In this document: one piece after another, positions 1 to 6,401 of the stretch | Layout of the letters: every line of letters begins with the position of its first letter | Position numbering within the stretch: position 1 is the stretch's first letter | NCBI GenBank assembly: GCA_964640195.1 | Contig: CAZXIC010000020.1 | Coordinates: 1-16,584, forward strand | Origin: CAZXIC01 sp964640195 | GTDB taxonomy: Archaea; Iainarchaeota; Iainarchaeia; Iainarchaeales; GCA-2688035 | Length of the DNA stretch: 16,584 bases | Direction of reading: 5' to 3' | Position numbers and translations under genes: made by a program | Notes under the pieces: generated by a model | Databases searched by the model: none | What the model was told of the DNA's origin: nothing | The model's input: only the letters and a program-made list of their open reading frames with translations

Positions 1-1
1 C

Positions 2-289
2 TACATTGCGGGGAAGAGAAGGGAAGCGGAAAAGCGGCTGAAGAGGGAGCTGTTCTACAGGTACATTCCGGAAATAGTTGATGCGCTGCACGCGGTTACA
101 AAAGCGGACAAAAAGCTGCTGAAAGGCAAACTGGAAAAAATGGTTTTGCTGAAATTAAAGTTGGATGAGGAGAAAGAGGCAGAGGAAATGAAGAAGGAAT
201 TAGGAAAAATGGATGAGGAAGCAAGCAACGGAGAGGGTGAAAGCAATGCCAAAACGAAAGGCAAAGGAAAAGAAAGCAAAAAAAAGTAA
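2..289 (+). CDS. top6B: DNA topoisomerase VI subunit B, C-terminal end (5' partial)
   Basis: This is the last 95 codons of an open frame that enters from the left edge and stops at TAA 287-289. The visible part contains FYRYIPEIVDAL, the closing helical motif typical of archaeal Top6B, followed by a charged tail very rich in Lys and Glu. Top6B is the GHKL-ATPase subunit of the A2B2 type IIB topoisomerase, which relaxes and decatenates DNA by ATP-driven strand passage. Its ATPase and transducer domains lie outside the window. The top6A start lies 44 bases inside this gene in another frame, so the two subunits are almost certainly co-transcribed and translationally coupled. The B-then-A order is common in archaea. 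The call rests on a short fragment plus the adjacent top6A. Confidence 0.85.
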   Translation, partial: YIAGKRREAEKRLKRELFYRYIPEIVDALHAVTKADKKLLKGKLEKMVLLKLKLDEEKEAEEMKKELGKMDEEASNGEGESNAKTKGKGKESKKK

Positions 290-1397
290 AACAGTTGAAA
301 AGGAAACGCCGAAAGCAATCGCGAAGAGGCTGGAGGGCATAGCCCAGTCAATTGTAAATGACATTAAGAAGAAGAGGGACCCTGAATTCATTACCCAGCA
401 GAGGGGCAGGAGCAACGTTGAGTTCAACGAGAAGAAGGGAATCCTGCAGCTCGGCGACAGGGAAACCACGAGGACATTCCTCAATGTGGGGCACGCGAGG
501 AAATTCATGCAGACAATGCTCGTGAACGCAAAAGCCCATGACTACCTGAAGCACAACAAGACTGCCTCAATCAGGGAGATATACTACGAGCTTAAGCACA
601 CTGTTCCGAAAACAAACGAGAACACCTTTGAAGCGCAAACAGAGTCTGACACGATAATCGTTGACCTGGAGCACAGCGTTGACAGCATCAGGGAAAAGCT
701 GAACCTGCATGCAAACCCCAAGGGAACATTGTACGGGGACATAACATTGAGGGACAGAATGCACCACAACGACAGGTTCAACTGCGGGAAGCTGGGAAGG
801 GGCGGCTGGAGCATCATGTCAAGGATTGAGCCGGAAGAGATAGAGATTGTCTCGTGCAACGCGAAATACGCCCTGGTTATTGAGACAGAGGCAATGTATG
901 AAAGGCTGGTTGAGGAACGCTTCCCCCAGCAAAACAGGTGCATTCTTGTAAGCACTGGAGGCCAAGCTGCAAGGGGCACAAGAAGGCTCATCCACAGGCT
1001 GCACAGCGAGAGAAAGCTGCCTGTGATTTGCTTCAACGACGGCGACCCCTACGGCTGGTACATTTACAGCGTGATAAAGCAGGGGAGCATGGCTTTGGCT
1101 GCACATAGTGACTTCATGGCATGCCCTGACGCCCACTACGTGGGAATGACTTTGGATGATATCGAAAAATACAGCCTGCAGAACGTTACAGAGAAGATGA
1201 AGGAAGGCGACATAAAGAGGGCAAAGGAAATGCTGGATTACCCCTGGTTTAAGAACAAGCCCTGGCAGAGGCAGCTGAAAAAGGCAATCAGCGAAAAAAT
1301 CAGGATAGAGCAGCAGGCGCTTGCAAACAAGAGCCTGGAGTTCGTTGCAAAAGAGTACCTGCCTGAAAAAATCAAAAGGAAGGACTTTCTGCCTTAG
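246..1397 (+). CDS. top6A: DNA topoisomerase VI subunit A (Spo11-like, catalytic)
   Basis: Catalytic subunit of topoisomerase VI, related to Spo11, which makes the transient double-strand break through a 5'-phosphotyrosyl bond. The winged-helix (CAP-like) domain holds REIYYELKHT; the second Tyr (about residue 114 from this start) is the expected nucleophile. The Toprim domain follows, with the acidic residue in LVIETEAMYE and the signature FNDGDPYGWY, whose aspartates bind magnesium. At 383 residues it matches the usual length of about 360-390. The frame is open from an ATG at 213, but the ATG at 246 is preferred because GGTGA (236-240) sits 5 nt before it. The first 20 or so residues are mostly Lys and Arg and probably disordered. 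It overlaps the top6B end by 44 nt. Confidence 0.96.
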   Translation: MPKRKAKEKKAKKSKTVEKETPKAIAKRLEGIAQSIVNDIKKKRDPEFITQQRGRSNVEFNEKKGILQLGDRETTRTFLNVGHARKFMQTMLVNAKAHDYLKHNKTASIREIYYELKHTVPKTNENTFEAQTESDTIIVDLEHSVDSIREKLNLHANPKGTLYGDITLRDRMHHNDRFNCGKLGRGGWSIMSRIEPEEIEIVSCNAKYALVIETEAMYERLVEERFPQQNRCILVSTGGQAARGTRRLIHRLHSERKLPVICFNDGDPYGWYIYSVIKQGSMALAAHSDFMACPDAHYVGMTLDDIEKYSLQNVTEKMKEGDIKRAKEMLDYPWFKNKPWQRQLKKAISEKIRIEQQALANKSLEFVAKEYLPEKIKRKDFLP

Positions 1398-1414
1398 AGC
1401 GTTAGCTCTTTTTT
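1396..1414 (+). terminator. Stem-loop with T-run after top6A
   Basis: AGAGC-GTTA-GCTCT is a perfect 5-bp stem with a 4-nt loop, followed by Ts up to 1414 (six counting the last base of the stem). It begins inside the top6A stop codon and lies at the junction with the convergent gene ending at 1402. The T-run stands only on the plus strand, so it would end the top6BA transcript. Archaeal termination depends mainly on the U-tract, so the hairpin may be incidental. Confidence 0.5.
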
Positions 1415-2909
1415 CTTACGATTCCCTTCTCTGCATCAACCTCAACCAAGTCGTTGTCGTGCAGCACCTGCGTTGCAACCTTTGTCCCAACGATGCAAGG
1501 AATCCTGAACTCCCTGCTAACGATTGCAGCATGGCACGTCAAGCCGCCAATGTCTGTGACGATTGCAGCTGCTCTGTTCATTGCCGGCAGCAAATTCGGG
1601 TTTGTCGCATGGGAAACAAGGATATCGCCCTTGTTCATCTTAACCATTTCATTTGGGTGGTTGATTATCCTGACCCTGCCCTTTGCAGAGCCTGCGAATG
1701 CAGGCGTTCCCCTGATTTCGCCTGTGTCTTTGATTTTTTCCACCTTCACGTTTTCATTATACCACTTTTTCGCTTCCTCTCCCACAAGAAAGGTCTGCTT
1801 CCCTTTGACTGCATAAAAAACAGAGTATTTAATCCTGCGGTTAAGCAACCCAAAGTCTTTGAACTTCCCAGCAAGAGCATCAAAAAGCTCCTGTCTCGTC
1901 ATGTAACGCACTTGGTCAACGCTTATGGCCAATCTGCTACCGATTTCCTGCACAGCCTGTCAAAAACAAAGCTGCCGAAGTACATCGCATCTTTTCTGTA
2001 AGCCTTGGTTTCAATCAAACGCCTTGGGAAAGAGAAAACCCACTCCTCTTCTGGGGCATCTGCAAGTTTCGTTATGAGCTTTTTCTGCGCAGGCGGAATT
2101 TTCTTGTTTTTCTCAAGCTCCATTGCAAGGTACATTGCACTATCCAGGTTTTCCTTTAACTGTTTTACGAAGTAGGTTCTTTCAAGTGCAGGCCCCTCGT
2201 ACATGAAGAAAATCCACTGGTACTTTTTCCAGTGCCCTGTAAGAAGCGAATCAAATTCAGGCGAAATGGCAGGCAGCATTTTCTCAATCCCGTCCACTTC
2301 ATTTTCCCTGAAGAGCGCAGCGAGCTTTTTGTCCTGCAAAAGCCTGTCGAGCAGCTGCAGGAACGCGCGCTTCTCTTCAACCAAAACGCTTTCTTTTGCA
2401 GGCTGGCTCAGCAAGGCAAATGCCCTGCCTGTTTCAAGCGCAAGCTTCTTTTCCTTAATCTTCCTCTCAAGCAGGGCTTTTATCCTGCTTGAGATAAACT
2501 CTTCAATGAACTCGGTTAAAAGCGCAATCAGCCCGGAAACATGCGATTTGAGGTAGCTGTCGTGCATTTCCATGAATACTGCGGCAAGCTCTTCGTTGGA
2601 CTTATCTGAAACATCCATAGAAAGAATTTTTCTTGCTAAGGCAAAATACTCGTCAGCGGTCTTGTCCATTGAATCAAGGTAGTCAGCAAACCACTTTGCA
2701 TTGGACATCACCACTTCTGCAACGTGCTTGCCGGAACGCATGAAATCATCCTCAACGGCAAGCAGCTCGATGTTTTTTTCCTCATATTTTGCCCCTGCGC
2801 CAACCGGCACCGCAGGCTTGGGAAAATTGCTTATGTAAGTAAGAAAATCAATAGTCTGCATTGGGTGAATCCTGCGAATCTTCTCCCAAACAAACCATTT
2901 CTTCGCCAT
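1402..2909 (-). pseudogene. PEP-utilizing-enzyme swivelling-domain protein, paralogue B, frameshifted
   Basis: Two consecutive frames make one protein. The upstream part runs from ATG 2909 to a TAA at 1925-1923. The rest continues in the -1 frame to TAA 1404-1402. The gapless match to paralogue A (ending at 2911) places one missing base just after 1961: EEEWVFSFPRRL pairs with EKEKYLFFVLRT before the break, and EIGSRLAISVDQ pairs with ELARRNNLSVNQ after it. The N-terminal ~310 residues are mostly helical and share the motif KYQWIFFMYEGP with paralogue A. The C-terminal domain is a PF00391-type phosphohistidine domain with GGLTCHAAIVSRE (His codon at 1533-1531). ATG 2909 is chosen because it follows the upstream TGA by one base; the frame is open back to 2972. 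Both halves look intact, so this is either a very recent mutation or a sequencing or assembly error. The substrate is unknown. Confidence 0.75.
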
Positions 2910-2910
2910 C

Positions 2911-4380
2911 TCACTCGCTTCCATGCCCTGACTCAATCTTTTTAACAACCCCCTTGCTTGCATTGACTTCAACCAAATCGTTGTCTTTCAGAATCTTTGA
3001 CGCAAATTTGGTTCCAACCAGCGTTGGAATCCGCAGCTCCCTTGCAATTATTGCCGCATGGCAGGTGATGCCGCCTGTATCCGTGACAATTGCTGCTGCC
3101 TTCGCCATTGCAGGCAGCATATCAGGTTCTGTGGAAGCGGAAACAATTATGTTGCCTTTTACCATTTTGCCCATTTCCTCTGGCGAGTCAATGCGTTTTA
3201 CTATTCCCTGGGCAAAGCCGGGATAAGCTGTGCTTCCTGCAATCTGTTCAACATCTGGGTTGACTCTCAAAGAATTTCTTATTTGTTGGACAAGCGGCTT
3301 TGCCTTTTCGCCAGACAAAACTTCGTACCGCAAGCCGCGAAACAGAACTACGGATTCTTTGATTCTTTCATTCAGCAGGTAAGGGCTGGTTTTTTCCAGC
3401 AAAGCTGCCTTCATCTCGTTGGGCGCGATCATTTTCGCTTGATTCACAGAGAGGTTGTTTCTTCTTGCAAGTTCTTTTATGAAATCTTCCATAATCTCAT
3501 GGGCCTGCTGGTTCCTGAACTTTCTCTCAAACTTCCAGAACCCGAGAGTGCGCAAAACGAAGAACAGGTATTTTTCTTTCTCGCTCAGAGCCAGTTCCTT
3601 CTCTACACGCGTCTGCTGCTGGCACAGCTCTTCTCCAGCAGCCTGCTTTTCCTCGAGCATTTTCTCTACTCCGCTCTTGCTTTTTGGCAAGGCATTTAAG
3701 CGCTTTTTAATGTCTGCACTGCCCCAGCCGGGCCCGTCATAACCAAATGCAATCCAGGAATACTTCCTGGTGTGCCCTTCGATATCTTCATTGGCTAGCT
3801 CTCCCTGCAATTGCTTTAACCTGAGTTTCAATAAGTCAAGCTCTTCCCGCTTTGCACTGGTTGGCTCTACAGGCGTTGTCAGTACCTGGAAACATTCCCC
3901 TGCTTTTGGGCTGCCCTTGCCAAGCTTTTTTACCAGGAGCATTTCCAAATTTTTTGACAAGAGAGGCTCTTCCATCTCAACAACAGTGCCCATCGCACTC
4001 CAAGTCATGAGGTGCAGAAAGCTATTTAGCCAGTTTTCCCATCTTTTGAAGAGTTCTTCCCGGCTCAGGGATTTTAATTGTTCTCCCGATAAGAGCTTTG
4101 CAGCCTTAAGCATTGCTGGAATCTCTTTTTTGTTTACATCAACAATTTTTTCCAGAAAGGACTTATCTTCCCTTAATTTGCGCAGGATTATTCTGCCAGC
4201 CCTGCTGAATGCGCCTTTCGTTACCAGATAGCTGAATTCGTGGTTGTTGTACCAGCAGGCTGTAACACTGTGTGTAACACCGGCCTCTTTGCAGGCATGC
4301 TGCGCCCCCAACCAGTAGATAGCCGTGGGGTATATGTGCCCCTTTTTCTCGTGCGCTAATTCCAGCCATTTCCCAGACAT
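2911..4380 (-). CDS. PEP-utilizing-enzyme swivelling-domain protein, paralogue A
   Basis: A 489-residue protein. Residues 1-370 are largely helical, with a coiled-coil-like stretch near 180-270, and contain HTRKYSWIAFGYDGPGW at about 203-219. From about 385 it has the phosphohistidine swivelling domain of PEP synthase, PPDK and rifampicin phosphotransferase (PF00391): YPGFAQGIVKRI, then VTDTGGITCHAAIIAREL with the phosphorylatable His at 441, then GTKFASKILKDNDLVEV. No ATP-grasp (PPDK_N) domain precedes it and no PEP/pyruvate barrel follows, so it cannot be a complete PEP synthase. The order of a helical region followed by a C-terminal His domain recalls the last two domains of rifampicin phosphotransferase, but that resemblance is in layout only. 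It lies 5 nt after the HAD gene and 1 nt before paralogue B, in one apparent operon. No good Shine-Dalgarno is visible at the ATG, so coupling is likely. Confidence 0.8.
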   Translation of the reverse strand: MSGKWLELAHEKKGHIYPTAIYWLGAQHACKEAGVTHSVTACWYNNHEFSYLVTKGAFSRAGRIILRKLREDKSFLEKIVDVNKKEIPAMLKAAKLLSGEQLKSLSREELFKRWENWLNSFLHLMTWSAMGTVVEMEEPLLSKNLEMLLVKKLGKGSPKAGECFQVLTTPVEPTSAKREELDLLKLRLKQLQGELANEDIEGHTRKYSWIAFGYDGPGWGSADIKKRLNALPKSKSGVEKMLEEKQAAGEELCQQQTRVEKELALSEKEKYLFFVLRTLGFWKFERKFRNQQAHEIMEDFIKELARRNNLSVNQAKMIAPNEMKAALLEKTSPYLLNERIKESVVLFRGLRYEVLSGEKAKPLVQQIRNSLRVNPDVEQIAGSTAYPGFAQGIVKRIDSPEEMGKMVKGNIIVSASTEPDMLPAMAKAAAIVTDTGGITCHAAIIARELRIPTLVGTKFASKILKDNDLVEVNASKGVVKKIESGHGSE

Positions 4381-4385
4381 TTTTT

Positions 4386-4937
4386 CTACACTTTAACCCC
4401 GGCTCTCCCCAGGTCCGCAACAAGCTGGCTTATCGAAGAGAACTGAATGCCCCTTATGCCGGCCTTTCTGGCTGCCTCAACGTTCTCTGCGCTGTCGTCA
4501 ACGAACACAAGCTCGTTTGGCAGTATGTTAAACCTTTTGAGAATGTAATTAAAAATTCCTTTGTCAGGTTTCTTCACCCCGATTTCGCCTGAAACAATGC
4601 TGTCGTCAAACATGCCGCTGAGGTGCAGGTCCTTGTCCAATGCCCTGAATGCAAGCGCGTTCTGGTTTGTAAGCAAGACAACCCTGTAGTTTTTCCTCAG
4701 CTTCTGCACAATGCCCCTCATTCCCTTCCTTTCACGCAGCCTTTCTGTGAGGAAATCCCCCTCGGTTATCACGCCGCCCGCATCAAGCGCGATGACTGTC
4801 TTTTTTCTGAAAGCCGCGGCAAAGGCAACACCCGCAACGGCGGCTATTGCCGCAACAAGCAGCAGGTTCTCAAATCCAAGCGCAAAAAGCGCCAGCAGCA
4901 AAACTACAAATGCTGCGGTTGAATTGAAGAAACGCAT
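4386..4937 (-). CDS. HAD-superfamily hydrolase with N-terminal membrane anchor
   Basis: 183 residues. Two hydrophobic segments (about 9-21 and 25-43) form a hairpin anchor and are followed by a HAD domain, probably cytoplasmic. Motif I is VIALDAGGVITEG with nucleophile Asp52. The usual second Asp is Gly, as in YihX-like phosphatases of the D-x-G-x-V type. Motif II is VVLLTNQN (Thr90), motif III is VKKPDKG, and motif IV is LVFVDDSAENVEAARKAGI. This is a subfamily IA variant, probably a small-molecule phosphatase of unknown substrate. The ATG at 4937 is chosen over an in-frame GTG at 4946 because GGTGA at 4947-4943 sits exactly 5 nt before it. That site overlaps the stop codon of the preceding gene. 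Downstream come the two swivelling-domain genes, so a role in the same phosphoryl chemistry is possible but unproven. Confidence 0.85.
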   Translation of the reverse strand: MRFFNSTAAFVVLLLALFALGFENLLLVAAIAAVAGVAFAAAFRKKTVIALDAGGVITEGDFLTERLRERKGMRGIVQKLRKNYRVVLLTNQNALAFRALDKDLHLSGMFDDSIVSGEIGVKKPDKGIFNYILKRFNILPNELVFVDDSAENVEAARKAGIRGIQFSSISQLVADLGRAGVKV

Positions 4938-4946
4938 TTTTCTCAC

Positions 4947-5264
4947 CTAAGGGTCCATCCTTACCATGGTCTTGCTCTCCCAGTCGTCAATGATTGACTT
5001 CTGGTAGCCGTAATCGAAGAATGATTTAAGTGCAAACCCGGCGAGCACGAACGCGATGAAAATGAAGAAACTCTCGAATTTTATGCCTGCAAGGAAGGAA
5101 ACCGCTGACGCAACACTTAGGGCGCTGGCTGAAAGAAACATCCTGCCCTTTTGGGCCTGCTTATGCAGGTAGAGCCTTCCCCACTCGCCCCTTCTCTTTG
5201 CCTCGAGATTTTTGGGGTTAACCCTAATCTGCACCTGGTCGCCGTAGATCAGCTTGTTAGGCAT
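4947..5264 (-). CDS. Small two-helix membrane protein, function unknown
   Basis: 105 residues. A basic, polar N-terminal region (1-40, with KNLEAKRRGEWGRLYLHKQ) precedes two hydrophobic segments at about 43-60 and 63-80, and a polar tail ends in MVRMDP. No known family was recognised. ATG 5264 is preferred over GTG 5273 because AGTGA (5274-5270) lies 5 nt before it, the same spacing seen at other starts in this window. A TATA-like TTTAAA at 5307-5312 fits a short leader. It is the first gene of the leftward run and its stop codon overlaps the Shine-Dalgarno of the HAD gene, so the two membrane proteins are probably made together. Confidence 0.65.
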   Translation of the reverse strand: MPNKLIYGDQVQIRVNPKNLEAKRRGEWGRLYLHKQAQKGRMFLSASALSVASAVSFLAGIKFESFFIFIAFVLAGFALKSFFDYGYQKSIIDDWESKTMVRMDP

Positions 5265-5306
5265 AATGTTCACTGCGTTCAGTTAATAAGATATTGTTGC
5301 AGGTGA

Positions 5307-5312
5307 TTTAAA
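5307..5312 (-). promoter_or_regulatory. TATA-like element of the leftward operon
   Basis: The minus strand reads TTTAAATC in an AT-rich gap (5274-5348). A start of transcription about 26 nt downstream would fall near 5283 and leave a leader of about 20 nt carrying AGTGA before ATG 5264. The assignment is by position and composition only. Confidence 0.35.
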
Positions 5313-5348
5313 GAAATTTACCCGTTCTGCAACGGTTCTGTGCAGCCG

Positions 5349-6017
5349 CTATCCTTCGCGGATTATGTTCTCCAGAAAGAAGGGAATCAACCTCTGTTCA
5401 GCCTTTCTCAGGTGCTCCTGGAAGGTGCTCGGGCTCAAGCCTGCTATTTTTGCAAGGCTCTTTATTTCAGTCTTTTTTGGGAAAGAGTAGTAGCCGTTCC
5501 TGTAGGCAAGGGTTATCGCCTTTTTCTGCTTCTCAGTCAAATCAGGCATTACGTGCGGCACATAGAAGTCCCTTACCCTTTCCCTTGCTATCTTCTGCAC
5601 CTCTATGTGCACCCATTTCTGGGCAATAACAAGGAAGTCAGTTAGCACCTTTTTCTGCAGTGCAGCAACGTGCATGTACTCAAAGCCGTCTGGCTTTACA
5701 ACAATCGGCTTTACGAAAATCAGTTCCGGGCTCAGATACATCTGAAGGTGCGTTGCCTTCTTTTTTGCCCTCAGAGTGTAAATCACAATATTGCCCTCGT
5801 GCTCCAGGTTTTCATACCTCGGGTTTTTTGAAATTTCAGCCAAGTAAGCCATCATGTCCTTTTGCTCTCCCAAAACGATGTGGGCAGTTGTGAGAAATAC
5901 TTGGCCCTGCTTCTCAAAACGGTTGAGGGGAAAGCAGAGTACTGTGAGCTTGTACTTTTTTGCAAAAGGGATTACGGCACTGCCCTCGTGCCAGAACTTC
6001 ATTTTCAAGGTCCACAT
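5349..6017 (-). CDS. Bat-type HTH_10 transcriptional regulator
   Basis: 222 residues. The C-terminal region, about 160-210, is a clear bacterio-opsin-activator-like helix-turn-helix (PF04967): LTEKQKKAITLAYRNGYYSF, then SLAKIAGLSPSTFQEHLRKAEQRLI. The first ~150 residues form an unassigned domain rich in beta-strands and aromatic residues, probably the ligand or signal-sensing part. Family members are haloarchaeal and other archaeal regulators related to Bat. Translation may start at ATG 6017, which lies 24 nt from a TATA-like element and fits a leaderless message, or at ATG 6002. It is divergent from cutA with a 70-nt shared promoter region, so regulation of cutA or of itself is plausible. 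The signal is unknown. Confidence 0.88.
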   Translation of the reverse strand: MWTLKMKFWHEGSAVIPFAKKYKLTVLCFPLNRFEKQGQVFLTTAHIVLGEQKDMMAYLAEISKNPRYENLEHEGNIVIYTLRAKKKATHLQMYLSPELIFVKPIVVKPDGFEYMHVAALQKKVLTDFLVIAQKWVHIEVQKIARERVRDFYVPHVMPDLTEKQKKAITLAYRNGYYSFPKKTEIKSLAKIAGLSPSTFQEHLRKAEQRLIPFFLENIIREG

Positions 6018-6041
6018 TTGAAAGGGAATAGGGCAAATGGA

Positions 6042-6049
6042 AATTTAAG
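6042..6049 (-). promoter_or_regulatory. TATA-like element of the HTH_10 gene
   Basis: The minus strand reads CTTAAATT ending about 24 nt before ATG 6017. This is the spacing expected when transcription starts at or beside the start codon, so the message is probably leaderless. No Shine-Dalgarno is visible. Confidence 0.45.
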
Positions 6050-6056
6050 ATTTTGC

Positions 6057-6064
6057 TTTTTAAG
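6057..6064 (+). promoter_or_regulatory. TATA-like element of cutA
   Basis: TTTTTAAG lies 23 nt before ATG 6088, and the bases between contain no Shine-Dalgarno. This fits a leaderless cutA message. Together with the element at 6042-6049 it makes a compact divergent promoter. Confidence 0.45.
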
Positions 6065-6087
6065 CACTTTGTAGATAAATTGTTAGG

Positions 6088-6399
6088 ATGCCGGTAATTG
6101 GTTTTATTACATGCGCCAACGCAGATGAAGCGCGGCAAATTGCAAACGCGTTGCTGCGCCTGAAGCTCGCTGCCTGCGCAAACATCATTCCTGCGATTGA
6201 ATCGCATTACTGGTGGAAGGGAAAGCTGGAAAGGGGCAGCGAAACGCTACTTTTGATTAAAACAAGGAAAGCGCTGACAAAAAAAATTGTGGCGGAAATC
6301 GAAAAGCTGCACAGCTACGAGCTGCCGGTAATAGAATTCGTTTCAGCGGAATCAAACAAGGCAGCGGCAGAGTGGATTGAAAGGGAAACAAAAGGATAG
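6088..6399 (+). CDS. cutA: CutA1-family divalent-cation tolerance protein
   Basis: 103 residues, the normal size of CutA1, a small trimeric ferredoxin-like protein linked to copper and other divalent-cation tolerance; its biochemical role is still unsettled. It shows the family pattern: a first strand PVIGFITCANADEARQIANAL, the KLAACANIIPAIESHYWWKGK stretch (Cys30), ETLLLIKTR, and the conserved HSYELPVIEF near residues 75-84. It starts at the only reasonable ATG, just after a TATA-like element. It converges with the acetyl-CoA synthetase gene with a 2-nt gap and no visible terminator. Confidence 0.95.
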   Translation: MPVIGFITCANADEARQIANALLRLKLAACANIIPAIESHYWWKGKLERGSETLLLIKTRKALTKKIVAEIEKLHSYELPVIEFVSAESNKAAAEWIERETKG

Positions 6400-6401
6400 G
6401 A

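Noticed and set aside
1923..1967. Programmed -1 ribosomal frameshift at the T5 run in paralogue B
   Set aside because: Slipping back one base on the run brings TGA (1962-1960) into frame at once, and no slippery heptamer or downstream structure is evident. A lost base is the simpler explanation.
1321..2001. 226-codon plus-strand open frame opposite paralogue B
   Set aside because: It lies antisense to the conserved phosphohistidine domain, has many Cys, Phe and Leu residues typical of a shadow frame, and shows no motif or start signal.
2910..2972. Longer N-terminus for paralogue B from 2972
   Set aside because: It would overlap the coding end of paralogue A by 62 nt and matches nothing at the N-terminus of paralogue A, whose start resembles MAKKW at 2909.
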